Shown here in pieces: positions 8,816-16,945 of a stretch of DNA of 40,467 nucleotides. The DNA comes from JAVBNO01 sp031551485 (GTDB lineage Bacteria > Bacillota > Clostridia > Oscillospirales > Ruminococcaceae). A program made the position numbers and the translations under genes. Location: contig JAVBNO010000013.1 in assembly GCA_031551485.1 (NCBI GenBank), positions 1 to 40,467 of the forward strand. The letters are read 5' to 3'. Position 1 is the stretch's first letter. Each line of letters opens with the position of its first letter. The notes beneath the pieces were generated by a model, which was given only the letters and a program-made list of their open reading frames with translations, searched no databases and had not been told where the DNA came from.

Positions 8816-9565
8816 TTATATTAAATCGCTCATGTTATAAAGCCCAGGGGCCTTGCCGATGAGAAAAATGGCGGCATTGATGGCCCCCGTGGCGAATACG
8901 TCTTTGGACATGGCGCCGTGACGGATGGTAAGCACCTCGTCGCGACCGGCGAAGATGACTTCATGTTCGCCCACAATGGTGCCGCCACGGAGAGAATGGA
9001 TACCGATTTCGCCTTTTTCCCGTTTTTTGCGTTGACTGTGGCGGTCGTAGACATATTGAGGCTTGTTGTGCAGGGATTCGCCAATGGCATTGGCCAGCAT
9101 GAGGGCGGTGCCGCTGGGAGCATCGATTTTTTGGTTATGATGTTGCTCGATAATTTCAATGTCAAAGTCATTTTCAAGGATTTGGGCCGCTTTTTTGGCC
9201 AATTCCAGCATTAGGTTGATCCCCAGGGACATATTTGCGGTGAAAAAGACAGGGATACTGCGGGCCGCTTCGTTAATTTTGGCGATTTGGAGTTGGCCAA
9301 GGCCAGTGGTGGCAATGACAGTGGGCAGCTTTTGGCGCACCGCATAGTCGAGTATTGGGCCGGTGACAGAGGGATGGGAAAAATCGATGAGTACATCCGC
9401 TGGGATATGGCATGCATCAGCAGAAGCATAGACGGGAAAACCGTTGCCCCCTGTAGTATTGATATCGACACCTGCCACAACCTGCATATCAGGCCGCTCT
9501 TTGACGCATTTGGCAATGACCGTGCCCATTTTTCCGTTGCAACCGGACAACAATATCCGTGTCAT
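8816..9565 (-). CDS. dapB: 4-hydroxy-tetrahydrodipicolinate reductase
   Basis: NAD(P)H-dependent reduction of the dihydrodipicolinate precursor, the second committed step of lysine/diaminopimelate synthesis. The 249-residue protein has the N-terminal nucleotide motif GCNGKMG, DFSHPS, the ATTGLG segment and the catalytic/substrate loop EQHHNQKIDAPSGTAL (the His pair and Lys are conserved), and ends with the SLRGGTIVGEHEV motif. It lies 26 bp after dapA and shares its transcript. The second Gly of GxxGxxG-type fold is kept. Confidence 0.95.
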   Translation of the reverse strand: MTRILLSGCNGKMGTVIAKCVKERPDMQVVAGVDINTTGGNGFPVYASADACHIPADVLIDFSHPSVTGPILDYAVRQKLPTVIATTGLGQLQIAKINEAARSIPVFFTANMSLGINLMLELAKKAAQILENDFDIEIIEQHHNQKIDAPSGTALMLANAIGESLHNKPQYVYDRHSQRKKREKGEIGIHSLRGGTIVGEHEVIFAGRDEVLTIRHGAMSKDVFATGAINAAIFLIGKAPGLYNMSDLI

Positions 9566-9591
9566 AGCTTAACTTCCCCTTATCATGGCGA

Positions 9592-10485
9592 TTATTGGCT
9601 TATCAGGCCATATTGGTTGAGTGTATCGGTCAGCTTGCCGCGCAGGGCATCTGTCACTTCACAAAGCGGCAGGCGGCAGGGGCCTGCATCCCAACCCATG
9701 AGGTTGAGGGCTTCTTTGACAGGGATAGGATTGACATCTTCGAAGATCACATTCATCAGTTTGAGCATTTGCAGCTGGAGGGCTGTACTCTCCGTGACTT
9801 TGCCATCGAGATACAGCCGGCAGATATCGTGGGTCTGACGGGGGGCGATGTTGGAAAGCACCGAGATCACACCGATGGCGCCCAAACTCATGAGAGGTAC
9901 AATTTGGTCGTCGTTGCCGGAGTAGATGGCCAGTTCATTACCACAAAGTGCTGCTGTTTGCGCAATGGCGGAGATATTGCCGCTTGCCTCTTTGGTGGCT
10001 ACAATATTGGGATGCTTCGAGAGTTCGAGGTACGTTTCGGGCTTGATGTCCATGCCGGTGCGGCCGGGGACATTATAAAGGATAATGGGCAGGTCGGTGG
10101 CATCTGCCATCGCGTTAAAGTGGCGGACGAGACCCCGCTGAGAGGTTTTATTGTAGTAAGGAGTGACATGGAGGAGGGCGTCGACGCCCAGGGCCTTTGC
10201 CTCTTTGGTGAGCCAGAGGGCATATTCGGTGTCATTGCTGCCCACGCCAGCGATAACGGGTACGCGGCCCGCTGTTTGTTTGACCGCCAGGGCGATACAC
10301 TCCAAATGTTCCTCGTCGGACATGGTGGAGGCTTCACCGGTGGTGCCACAGATGATAATAGCATCGGTGCTGTTTTGCAGCTGAAATTCAATCAGATCGG
10401 CCAGCTTGGTGTAGTTGATGGAGAAATCGGGATTCATGGGGGTTATAACGGCTACCCCCGCGCCAGTGAATATGGCCTTTTTCAT
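9592..10485 (-). CDS. dapA: 4-hydroxy-tetrahydrodipicolinate synthase
   Basis: Condenses pyruvate with aspartate semialdehyde. The 297-residue TIM barrel shows the family GTTGEASTMSDEEH loop, the catalytic Tyr in LYNVPGRTG and the Schiff-base Lys in IVATKEASGN. GSND and SGNDD segments are present. An AGGT/GGAGGT ribosome site sits 8 nt before the ATG. Gene order asd-dapA-dapB gives three consecutive steps from aspartyl phosphate towards diaminopimelate, needed for peptidoglycan and for spore dipicolinate. Confidence 0.96.
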   Translation of the reverse strand: MKKAIFTGAGVAVITPMNPDFSINYTKLADLIEFQLQNSTDAIIICGTTGEASTMSDEEHLECIALAVKQTAGRVPVIAGVGSNDTEYALWLTKEAKALGVDALLHVTPYYNKTSQRGLVRHFNAMADATDLPIILYNVPGRTGMDIKPETYLELSKHPNIVATKEASGNISAIAQTAALCGNELAIYSGNDDQIVPLMSLGAIGVISVLSNIAPRQTHDICRLYLDGKVTESTALQLQMLKLMNVIFEDVNPIPVKEALNLMGWDAGPCRLPLCEVTDALRGKLTDTLNQYGLISQ

Positions 10486-10524
10486 TGGGTTACACCTCCA
10501 AAATGTAAGTCATGCATGATACTG

Positions 10525-11607
10525 TCAATCAAAATAACCTTTGGCAGCCAACAACTCCGCCATCAGGATGCCGCCGCCGGCAGCGCCGCGAACGGTATTA
10601 TGCGAAAGGGAAATGAATTTATAATCATATTGGCTGTCGGGGCGCAGGCGACCGGCGGAGACAGCCATCCCGTTTTCCAAATCCCGGTCGAGGCGCGTTT
10701 GGGGACGGTTGTCATCCTCAAAATAGTGGATGAACTGCTTGGGAGCAAAGGGGAGTTCCAATTCTTGGGGTACGCCTTTAAACAGCTGCCAACGGTTAAG
10801 GATTTCTTCTATAGTGGGTTTTTGGTCAAAAGAAACGAAAACAGCAGCCAAATGGCCATCGGTGACAGGAACACGAATGCACTGGGTTGTAATTTGCGGG
10901 GCAGAAGCATTGACGATTTTTCCACTTTCCACCGTACCCCAGACTTTGAGAGGTTCTTTTTCACTTTTTTCCTCTTCGCCGCCAATGTAGGGGATGACGT
11001 TATCCATCATTTCGGGCCAGGTTTCGAAAGTTTTGCCTGCGCCGGAAATGGCCTGAAACGTGCAGGCCAATACCGATTTGACGCCAAAATCCCGCAGAGG
11101 GTGGAGGGCGGGAACATAGCTTTGGATGGAGCAGTTGGATTTAACGGCAATAAAACCCCGTTTGGTGCCCAATCGCATCCGCTGGGCGGCTATGACCTCC
11201 ATATGCTCGGGGTTGACTTCGGGGATGATCATGGGGACATCGGGGGTGTTGCGGTGGGCGGAATTGTTAGAGATGACGGGACATTCCGCTTTGGCGTAGC
11301 GCTCCTCCAATGCGGCAATTTCATCTTTTTTCATATCGACGGCGCAGAACACGAAATCGACGGCAGAAGTGATCTTGTCAATGTCGGCTGTTGCGTCCAG
11401 CAGCATCAAGTTGGCGACGTCTTTGGGGATGGGGGCGGGCATAGCCCACCGGTTTTCCACTGCCTGGGTGTAAGTTTTACCGGCAGACCGGGCGGAGGCG
11501 GCCAAAGTGGTGACTTTGAACCAGGGGTGGCCCTCCAAGAGGTGGATGAAACGCTGACCCACCATGCCGGTGGCCCCGACGATGCCAACATTAAAACGTT
11601 CTTTCAT
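10525..11607 (-). CDS. asd: Aspartate-semialdehyde dehydrogenase, archaeal/fungal-type
   Basis: Reduces aspartyl phosphate to aspartate semialdehyde with NADPH. The sequence has GATGMVGQRF at the N-terminus, the active-site Cys in SNCSIQ, the FQAISGAGK segment and the C-terminal HNTVRGAAGG motif. The combination of an LAASARSAGK loop, an EEEKSEKEPLKVWG segment and HNTVRGAAG matches the archaeal/fungal branch rather than the classical bacterial branch. I choose the ATG at 11607 (360 residues), 7 nt after AAAGGAG; another in-frame ATG at 11613 is only 1 nt from that site. It is the first gene of the riboswitch-controlled operon. Confidence 0.93.
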   Translation of the reverse strand: MKERFNVGIVGATGMVGQRFIHLLEGHPWFKVTTLAASARSAGKTYTQAVENRWAMPAPIPKDVANLMLLDATADIDKITSAVDFVFCAVDMKKDEIAALEERYAKAECPVISNNSAHRNTPDVPMIIPEVNPEHMEVIAAQRMRLGTKRGFIAVKSNCSIQSYVPALHPLRDFGVKSVLACTFQAISGAGKTFETWPEMMDNVIPYIGGEEEKSEKEPLKVWGTVESGKIVNASAPQITTQCIRVPVTDGHLAAVFVSFDQKPTIEEILNRWQLFKGVPQELELPFAPKQFIHYFEDDNRPQTRLDRDLENGMAVSAGRLRPDSQYDYKFISLSHNTVRGAAGGGILMAELLAAKGYFD

Positions 11608-11672
11608 GTTCATGCTCCTTTAAGCCAGATTGAGAATGGAATGGATTGACGGGTTTGACCCAAGAAATCCTA

Positions 11673-11700
11673 ATAAAAAAACCGGTTGAAAACCGGCAGC
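11673..11700 (-). terminator. Intrinsic terminator of the lysine-riboswitch expression platform
   Basis: On the - strand a 6-bp stem (ccggtt / aaccgg, 3-nt loop ttc) at 11682-11696 is followed by a run of seven or more T. It lies between the riboswitch aptamer and asd, the position expected of a ligand-controlled transcription terminator. The antiterminator pairing was not worked out. Confidence 0.8.
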
Positions 11701-11782
11701 TGTTACAATATAATAGAGGTGTCGGCTTTGGAAATTGTTTTTTGCACCTGTATTGCACAAATGCAAGTGCAATAAGCCGAAC

Positions 11783-11949
11783 ACGATAGCTCTTCACCCG
11801 AAATGGGTGACAGTTGCAGGCCTGTTAGACATTGCAACCAGGTGGACAGCTGCCATGCCATCCCCTTCGGCGACTTTACCTTTTACCACAGCATTGACGA
11901 TTTTGGCAATCCAGCGTGGGGTTACTCTTTAAAGACGCGCCTCTATCAT
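11783..11949 (-). promoter_or_regulatory. Lysine riboswitch (L box) upstream of asd
   Basis: Aptamer read on the - strand. P1 is formed by atgatag (11949-11943) and ctatcgt (11789-11783), 7 pairs with one G-U. Directly inside are the conserved GAGGCGCG and AAGAGTA elements, then AAGGTAAAGTCGCCGAAG, a CTGG element and finally ACTGTCACCC with a GGGTGAAGAGCTATC 3' end. These are hallmark L-box elements in the correct order. It explains most of the 11608-12058 gap: promoter, aptamer, terminator, asd. Expected behaviour from the family: lysine binding favours termination, shutting off asd-dapA-dapB-ACT. Confidence 0.93.
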
Positions 11950-11973
11950 AGAATTCGCTATTCATTTTTTATT

Positions 11974-12002
11974 ATATTAGCATTACTCTATCAATATGTC
12001 AA
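11974..12002 (-). promoter_or_regulatory. Promoter of the dap operon
   Basis: On the - strand TTGACA (12002-11997) is followed after 17 nt by TAATAT (11979-11974), preceded by TGC as an extended -10 element. Transcription would begin about 10-20 nt before riboswitch helix P1. The overlapping downstream TATAAT would need a 20-nt spacer, so it is less likely. Confidence 0.7.
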
Positions 12003-12058
12003 ATGCTTTCTTAGGGTGCGAAAGGAAAGTAAAATTACACAGGTCGGGAGATTTTATA

Positions 12059-13129
12059 TTGAAAAAAAGCGATTTTTCCTATACATTGCCGGAAGAGTTG
12101 ATTGCGCAGCATCCGCTGGAAGAAAGGACAATGTCCAGGCTGATGTGCCTGGACCGCCGCACCGGTGGCATAAGCCATCGGCATTTTTATGAAATTGGGG
12201 AGCTGCTGCGTCCCAATGATCTACTGGTTTTCAACAATTCCAAAGTATTGCCCGCCCGTTTGCTGGGGCATAAAGAGGGAAGCGGGGGCGGAATGGAATT
12301 TGTTTTGTTAGAGCGGAAAGCGACGGATTTGTGGGAGATTTTGGTGAAACCAGGGCGTAAAGCCAAGGTGGGCAGTTGCTTTGTTTTTGGAGACGGGACT
12401 GCCGAAAACACACTGTCGGCCAAGATTATGGACGAGCTGCCGGGAGGTAACAGGCTGGCGAAATTTAGCTACACAGGCGAATTTTACAGCATCCTTGACA
12501 GAATTGGACATATGCCGCTGCCGCATTATATTACAGAAGAGTTGGCGGACAAGGACCGTTACCAAACCGTTTATGCCGACAAATTGGGGTCGGCGGCGGC
12601 ACCCACAGCAGGGCTGCATTTTACCAAAGAACTGATAAAAGTGCTTGAAACCGAGAAAAACGTATTGACAAGCTATATTACTTTACATGTAGGTTTGGGT
12701 ACATTTAGACCTGTGAAGGAAAACGACATTACAAAACATTTTATGCACTCGGAACATTACTTTTTGTCCCAGGCAGTGGCGGATCGCATTCGGGAAGCCA
12801 AAAGGGCTGGGGGCCGAATTATCGCTGTAGGCACGACCAGCTGCCGGACGCTGGAGACCATTGGACAGCGCATTTCCAGCCTAGAGGACATCCATGAGAC
12901 AGAGGGAAACACGGATATTTTTATTTATCCCGGTTATGAATTCAAGCTGGTGGATGGGTTGATCACCAATTTCCATCTGCCAGAAAGCACGCTGATTATG
13001 TTGGTGAGCGCCTTTGCTGGCTATGAAAACACGATGAAAGCCTATGAAACAGCAGTAAAAGAGTATTATCGATTTTATAGTTTTGGGGATGCTATGTTTA
13101 TTGCGGATCATATGGGAGTGGAAATATGA
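12059..13129 (+). CDS. queA: S-adenosylmethionine:tRNA ribosyltransferase-isomerase
   Basis: Transfers and rearranges the ribosyl group of SAM onto preQ1-tRNA to form epoxyqueuosine. I place the start at TTG 12059 (356 residues, beginning KKSDFSYTLPEELIAQ), 8 nt after GGGAG; the upstream ATG at 11996 would add 21 residues unlike the family and has no ribosome site. Family motifs visible: IAQHPLEERTMSRLM, FNNSKVLPARLLG, GHMPLPHYI, SAAAPTAGLHFT, HVGLGTFRPV and NFHLPESTLIMLVSAF. The stop overlaps the start of tgt by 4 bp (ATGA), so the two queuosine genes are coupled. Confidence 0.95.
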   Translation: MKKSDFSYTLPEELIAQHPLEERTMSRLMCLDRRTGGISHRHFYEIGELLRPNDLLVFNNSKVLPARLLGHKEGSGGGMEFVLLERKATDLWEILVKPGRKAKVGSCFVFGDGTAENTLSAKIMDELPGGNRLAKFSYTGEFYSILDRIGHMPLPHYITEELADKDRYQTVYADKLGSAAAPTAGLHFTKELIKVLETEKNVLTSYITLHVGLGTFRPVKENDITKHFMHSEHYFLSQAVADRIREAKRAGGRIIAVGTTSCRTLETIGQRISSLEDIHETEGNTDIFIYPGYEFKLVDGLITNFHLPESTLIMLVSAFAGYENTMKAYETAVKEYYRFYSFGDAMFIADHMGVEI

Positions 13130-14262
13130 GTCAATTTGAACTGTTACAAACTGAAGAGCGTGCGCGCAGAGGCCGTTTTTCCACCGTTCATGGGGTTGTG
13201 GAGACACCGGCTTTTATGAATGTGGCCACGGCGGGCGCTATCAAAGGCGGGGTGTCCGCCTTTGATTTGGCTGATTTAAAGTGCCAGGTACAGCTGTGCA
13301 ACACCTATCATTTGCATATTCGGCCGGGGGATGAAGTGATTCGAGCATTGGGAGGATTGCATACCTTTACCGGGTGGAAGGGGCCTATTCTGACCGACAG
13401 CGGGGGTTTTCAGGTTTTTTCGCTGGCGAAACTACGGAAAATTACCGAGCAGGGGGTAGAGTTTCGATCACATGTGGATGGCAAACGCATTTTTATGGGG
13501 CCGGAGGAGAGTATGGCCATTCAGTCCAATTTAGGTTCTACCATCGCCATGGCCTTTGACGAGTGCGTGGAAAATCCCGCGACGTATGACTATGTGGCCA
13601 AATCGGTGGCGCGAACGACCCGATGGCTTACCCGGTGCAAAGCGGCGATGGAAGAGCTCAACAGCCGAACCGGCGCCATTAATCCCCAGCAGCTGTTATT
13701 TGGCATCAACCAGGGCAGTACTTATCACGATTTGCGCGTGGCGCACATGGAGGAGATTGCCGCTTTTGATTTGGACGGCTATGCCATAGGGGGGCTGGCT
13801 GTGGGGGAAACGGCCAAAGAGATGTATGAGGTTTTGGACGTGGTGACGCCCCATATGCCGGTGGATAAACCACGCTATTTAATGGGGGTTGGCACGCCCC
13901 ACAATATCATCGAGGCGGTACACCGGGGCGTTGATTTGTTTGACTGCGTTATGCCCAGCCGTAACGCACGGCATGCCCATCTATTCACATGGGACGGCAT
14001 CATTAATTTGCAAAACGCCAAGTATCAATTGGATGACGGCCCGATAGACTCCCATTGTGATTGCCCCACCTGCTCACGTTATTCTCGCGCCTATATTCGG
14101 CATTTGTTCCGGGCGGGGGAAATGCTGGCCATGCGGCTGGCAGTGATGCATAACCTGTATTTTTACAATACGCTGATGGAACGGATCCGACAGGCATTAG
14201 TGGAAGGGAAATTTGCCGAGTTTCGCAAACAATACAGCGTCCGTGTGGGGACACGCATATAG
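13126..14262 (+). CDS. tgt: tRNA-guanine transglycosylase
   Basis: Exchanges guanine at position 34 of GUN-anticodon tRNAs for preQ1. The 378-residue TIM barrel has DSGGFQVFSL near residue 91, GGLAVGE, the YLMGVGTPHNIIEAVHRG segment, the nucleophile region LFDCVMPSRNARHAHLFT, and the zinc site built from CDCPTCSRYSRAYIRHLF near residue 310-325 with a later His. Everything expected for a bacterial Tgt is present. It overlaps queA by 4 bp, and yajC follows 166 bp later from its own promoter. Confidence 0.96.
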   Translation: MSQFELLQTEERARRGRFSTVHGVVETPAFMNVATAGAIKGGVSAFDLADLKCQVQLCNTYHLHIRPGDEVIRALGGLHTFTGWKGPILTDSGGFQVFSLAKLRKITEQGVEFRSHVDGKRIFMGPEESMAIQSNLGSTIAMAFDECVENPATYDYVAKSVARTTRWLTRCKAAMEELNSRTGAINPQQLLFGINQGSTYHDLRVAHMEEIAAFDLDGYAIGGLAVGETAKEMYEVLDVVTPHMPVDKPRYLMGVGTPHNIIEAVHRGVDLFDCVMPSRNARHAHLFTWDGIINLQNAKYQLDDGPIDSHCDCPTCSRYSRAYIRHLFRAGEMLAMRLAVMHNLYFYNTLMERIRQALVEGKFAEFRKQYSVRVGTRI

Positions 14263-14329
14263 AAAACGGAGATATATAGCCCTCTAATTCCGGATAGGGG
14301 ATAGAGAAGAGAGACGGGATAAAAAATGA

Positions 14330-14358
14330 TTGAATGTTGAGCAGAATCACGCTATAAT
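14330..14358 (+). promoter_or_regulatory. Probable sigma-A promoter for yajC
   Basis: TTGAAT (14330-14335), a 17-nt spacer and a perfect TATAAT (14353-14358) lie 70 bp upstream of yajC. A short imperfect hairpin (gtccgcggac) follows in the leader. Confidence 0.7.
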
Positions 14359-14428
14359 AGCACTATCGTCCGCGGACAGGGTGTCTGCGCTTTTCTCAAA
14401 AGTTTTTAGAGATTGAAGGAGAATTTGT

Positions 14429-14740
14429 ATGTTGAATTTGCTTACGACCGGCCAAGGTGGCGGCATTATGGAGACAGTATCCTCTTTTGGTATGATTGCC
14501 ATTATGCTGGTGGCCTTTTACTTTTTGCTGATCCGCCCTCAGAAGAAAAAAGAAAAAGAGCAAAAAGCACTGCGAGACAATCTTGAGGTCGGGGATGAGA
14601 TTGTTACCATTGGCGGCATTGTAGGGTTGATTGTCAGCGTTAAAGACGATGTGCTTGTGATCGAGACCGGGAGCGACCGGAGCAAGATCCGGCTTATGCG
14701 GTGGGCTGTACAGGAAAACGTCACCGGTAAGGAAGCGTAA
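14429..14740 (+). CDS. yajC: Preprotein translocase accessory subunit YajC
   Basis: Small membrane protein associated with SecDF and SecYEG. The 103-residue product has one N-terminal transmembrane helix (about residues 12-32, ending FYFLLIRPQKKKEKEQ, the family signature) and a cytoplasmic domain with LEVGDEIVTIGGIVG. AAGGAG lies just before the ATG. The queA-tgt-yajC order is widespread; secD/secF, which often follow, are not here. Instead a membrane protein and the SCIFF cassette come next. Confidence 0.93.
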   Translation: MLNLLTTGQGGGIMETVSSFGMIAIMLVAFYFLLIRPQKKKEKEQKALRDNLEVGDEIVTIGGIVGLIVSVKDDVLVIETGSDRSKIRLMRWAVQENVTGKEA

Positions 14741-14815
14741 ACAGCCGCTATCTGGCATATTTTGCCCTCCTGATGAATATGAATTGGATGAATTTGGTCA
14801 CTGGAGGGTAGTACA

Positions 14816-15220
14816 ATGAAGAATATGCAAAAAAGTGAACGGACAGGTTTGACGAGCTTTTTGCGACCAGTGGGTTTTGCCTGTTTGTTCGGTGTGATTG
14901 TCAGCGCAGTTTTGCTTTTGCTTTTTGCGTTTATTATGTCCTGGCGGGATTTCCCACATGCGGCCATTGACCCTGTGGCGACATTTGCCGTGGCAGCCGG
15001 CAGCTTTGTGGCCGGTTTTATCTGTGCCCGGCTGATGCGGGAAAACGGGCTTATGTTTGGGGCCATTTGCGGCGCTATTATCTTTGCGTTAATGGCACTG
15101 TGCGGTATGGTGTTTGTGGGCGGCTTTGGCATTGCGGCGCTGATCAAGCTGGTGATTGTACTTTGTAGCTCAATGCTGGGCGGTGTCTTGGGCGTCAATA
15201 TGCACCGGAAACGCCGGTAG
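14816..15220 (+). CDS. TIGR04086-like four-helix membrane protein
   Basis: A 134-residue membrane protein with four predicted transmembrane helices (roughly residues 15-40, 52-75, 80-103, 105-128), a basic N-terminus and a short basic C-terminal tail ending HRKRR. Many Gly and Ala residues in the helices (AAGSFVAGFICARLM, GAICGAIIFALMALCGM) suggest tight packing. It has GGAGGG 8 nt before its ATG. Family assignment rests on topology and on its position between yajC and the SCIFF gene, where TIGR04086 proteins commonly lie in Clostridia. Function unknown. Confidence 0.7.
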   Translation: MKNMQKSERTGLTSFLRPVGFACLFGVIVSAVLLLLFAFIMSWRDFPHAAIDPVATFAVAAGSFVAGFICARLMRENGLMFGAICGAIIFALMALCGMVFVGGFGIAALIKLVIVLCSSMLGGVLGVNMHRKRR

Positions 15221-15316
15221 TATCCACACCTAATCCGCTTGTTCACTTGCATTTAGTGCCTGAATATGCTATCATCCTATTTAGAAAAAGCAATTTGTTT
15301 GTGTGAGGTAGTCAAA

Positions 15317-15454
15317 ATGAAACATGTGAAAACACTGAATGAAGCCAACCTGAAGGAGACAGCCAAAAAAGGCGGCTGTGGAGAGTGCCAATCTTCTTGC
15401 CAGTCGGCTTGCAAAACGTCTTGCACAGTGGCCAATCAAAAGTGCGAGAAATAA
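15317..15454 (+). CDS. scfA: SCIFF ranthipeptide precursor (six cysteines in forty-five residues)
   Basis: Exactly 45 residues with exactly six Cys, at positions 21, 24, 28, 32, 36 and 43, in a Gly/Ser/Ala/Lys-rich C-terminal core. The leader is MKHVKTLNEANLKETAKK. Start at ATG 15317 is chosen over the upstream in-frame ATG at 15266 because GAGGT lies just before it and the family length is met exactly. In characterised SCIFF systems the partner radical-SAM enzyme links Cys sulfurs to other residues (thioether/ranthionine bonds). The maturase gene scfB follows after a strong hairpin. The natural role of the mature peptide is not settled. Confidence 0.95.
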   Translation: MKHVKTLNEANLKETAKKGGCGECQSSCQSACKTSCTVANQKCEK

Positions 15455-15470
15455 GAGTAACATGCAAGGC

Positions 15471-15495
15471 ACCCCGTCCCATTTTGGGGCGGGGT
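15471..15495 (+). terminator. Hairpin between SCIFF precursor and maturase (attenuator or partial terminator)
   Basis: A 10-bp stem (accccgtccc / ggggcggggt, one T-G pair) with a 5-nt loop attttt-like (atttt) is followed by tattgttt. The stem is strong but the T tract is interrupted, consistent with partial termination or 3'-end protection of the short scfA mRNA. Confidence 0.65.
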
Positions 15496-15561
15496 TATTG
15501 TTTGTCCAGCGTAACGGGACAACGGACCTTGTATGGTTGATTAAAGGAGTTTTAAAACGGT

Positions 15562-16923
15562 ATGATTCATTGCTATACCCTTGGCGGGTATTATATTATT
15601 CTGGATGTGCACAGCGGCGCCGTACATGTGGTGGACCGGCTTGTGTATGACATTGCAACGCAACTTTCTCCGCCGATGACCGAGAAATGCCCCGAAGCGG
15701 TGAAAGAAGCCCTGACAGGCAAATACAGTTTTTCGGAGATTGAAGAGGGATACAATGAATTATTGACCCTTTATGAAGCCGGGAAGTTGTTTTCCCCCGA
15801 CGATTACGGCCCGTTTGCCGAGATGATTGGGCCGGCGCCTCTGAAGGCCATGTGCCTGCATATTGCCCACGACTGCAATTTGCGGTGCGGCTATTGCTTT
15901 GCCTCCACAGGGGATTTTGGGGGCGGACGCAGCCGGATGCCGCTGGAAGTGGGGAAGAAGGCCATCGATTACCTGGTTGGGCGGTCGGGAACGCGGCGAA
16001 ATTTGGAGGTAGACTTCTTTGGGGGCGAGCCTCTAATGAACTTCGAGGTCGTCAAAGAGGTTGTAGACTATGCCAGAAGCCTTGAAGCAGCGCATCAGAA
16101 GCGCTTTCGCTTTACAATAACCACCAATGGACTGCTGTTGGATGATGACAAAATTGATTACATTAACAAAGAAATGGCCAATGTGGTGCTGTCAATTGAC
16201 GGGCGTAAAGATATAAACGACAAAATGCGGTATCGTGTGGATGGCAGCGGGTGCTATGATTCGATCGTTCCACGCTTTTTGGACTTAACCACAAAACGTG
16301 GCATTGACCAATATTATGTGCGGGGCACTTTTACAAAGTATAATAAAGATTTCGCGGCTGATGTGTTGCATTTGAACGATTTGGGATTTGACCAAGTGTC
16401 GGTGGAACCGGTTATGGCGGAGGAAAGCCAAGATTATGCCCTTACGGAGGCGGATTTGCCCGAGGTTTTTGCCGAATACGAGAAATTGGCGGATATTTTG
16501 GTGGAGAAGAAGCGGGCAGGGAAGGGATTTAACTTTTTCCACTTTATGCTGGACTTGGATCAGGGGCCTTGCGCGATTAAAAGATTGCGGGGTTGCGGTG
16601 CCGGGAATGAATATTGTGCAGTGACGCCGGATGGTGATGTCTATCCCTGCCACCAATTTGTGGGGCAGGAAGGGTGGAAACTGGGCAGTATCTTTCAAAA
16701 TAGCTTTGATGAGAAAAAAAGAGCTGTTTTTGCGGCGGCTACAGTCTATTCCAAGCCTGAGTGTACCCATTGTTGGGCAAAATTCTATTGCAGCGGGGGC
16801 TGTAATGCCAACAATACTCAGTATGAGGGGGATATGCATATTCCGCACAAACTTTCGTGTGCTATGGAAAAGAAAAGGTTGGAATGCGCCATTATGATGA
16901 AAGCGGCCCTTGCGGACGCTTGA
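15562..16923 (+). CDS. scfB: SCIFF radical SAM maturase
   Basis: Radical-SAM/SPASM enzyme that installs thioether links in the SCIFF peptide. The 453-residue protein starts MIHCYTLGGYYIILDVHSGAVHVVD, an N-terminal peptide-recognition region like the RRE of this family. The radical-SAM motif CNLRCGYC is at residues 105-112 (Cys 105, 109, 112). C-terminal Cys in RGCGAGNEYCAV, VYPCHQF and THCWAKFYCSGGCN supply the SPASM auxiliary Fe-S clusters. AAGGAG lies 12 nt before the ATG, a long spacing. It follows scfA by 107 bp, separated by the attenuator hairpin. Confidence 0.94.
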   Translation: MIHCYTLGGYYIILDVHSGAVHVVDRLVYDIATQLSPPMTEKCPEAVKEALTGKYSFSEIEEGYNELLTLYEAGKLFSPDDYGPFAEMIGPAPLKAMCLHIAHDCNLRCGYCFASTGDFGGGRSRMPLEVGKKAIDYLVGRSGTRRNLEVDFFGGEPLMNFEVVKEVVDYARSLEAAHQKRFRFTITTNGLLLDDDKIDYINKEMANVVLSIDGRKDINDKMRYRVDGSGCYDSIVPRFLDLTTKRGIDQYYVRGTFTKYNKDFAADVLHLNDLGFDQVSVEPVMAEESQDYALTEADLPEVFAEYEKLADILVEKKRAGKGFNFFHFMLDLDQGPCAIKRLRGCGAGNEYCAVTPDGDVYPCHQFVGQEGWKLGSIFQNSFDEKKRAVFAAATVYSKPECTHCWAKFYCSGGCNANNTQYEGDMHIPHKLSCAMEKKRLECAIMMKAALADA

Positions 16924-16945
16924 GAAGAGAAAGGGACTATTGGTG

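Noticed and set aside
9595..11649. A 684-codon open frame on the + strand antisense to dapA and asd
   Set aside because: It lies fully opposite two clear enzyme genes, has no ribosome site worth the name and reads like low-complexity Gly/His-rich shadow sequence without any family.
14341..14358. TTGAGC near the yajC TATAAT as a -35 box
   Set aside because: Its spacing to TATAAT is too short; TTGAAT 17 nt upstream is the better -35 element.
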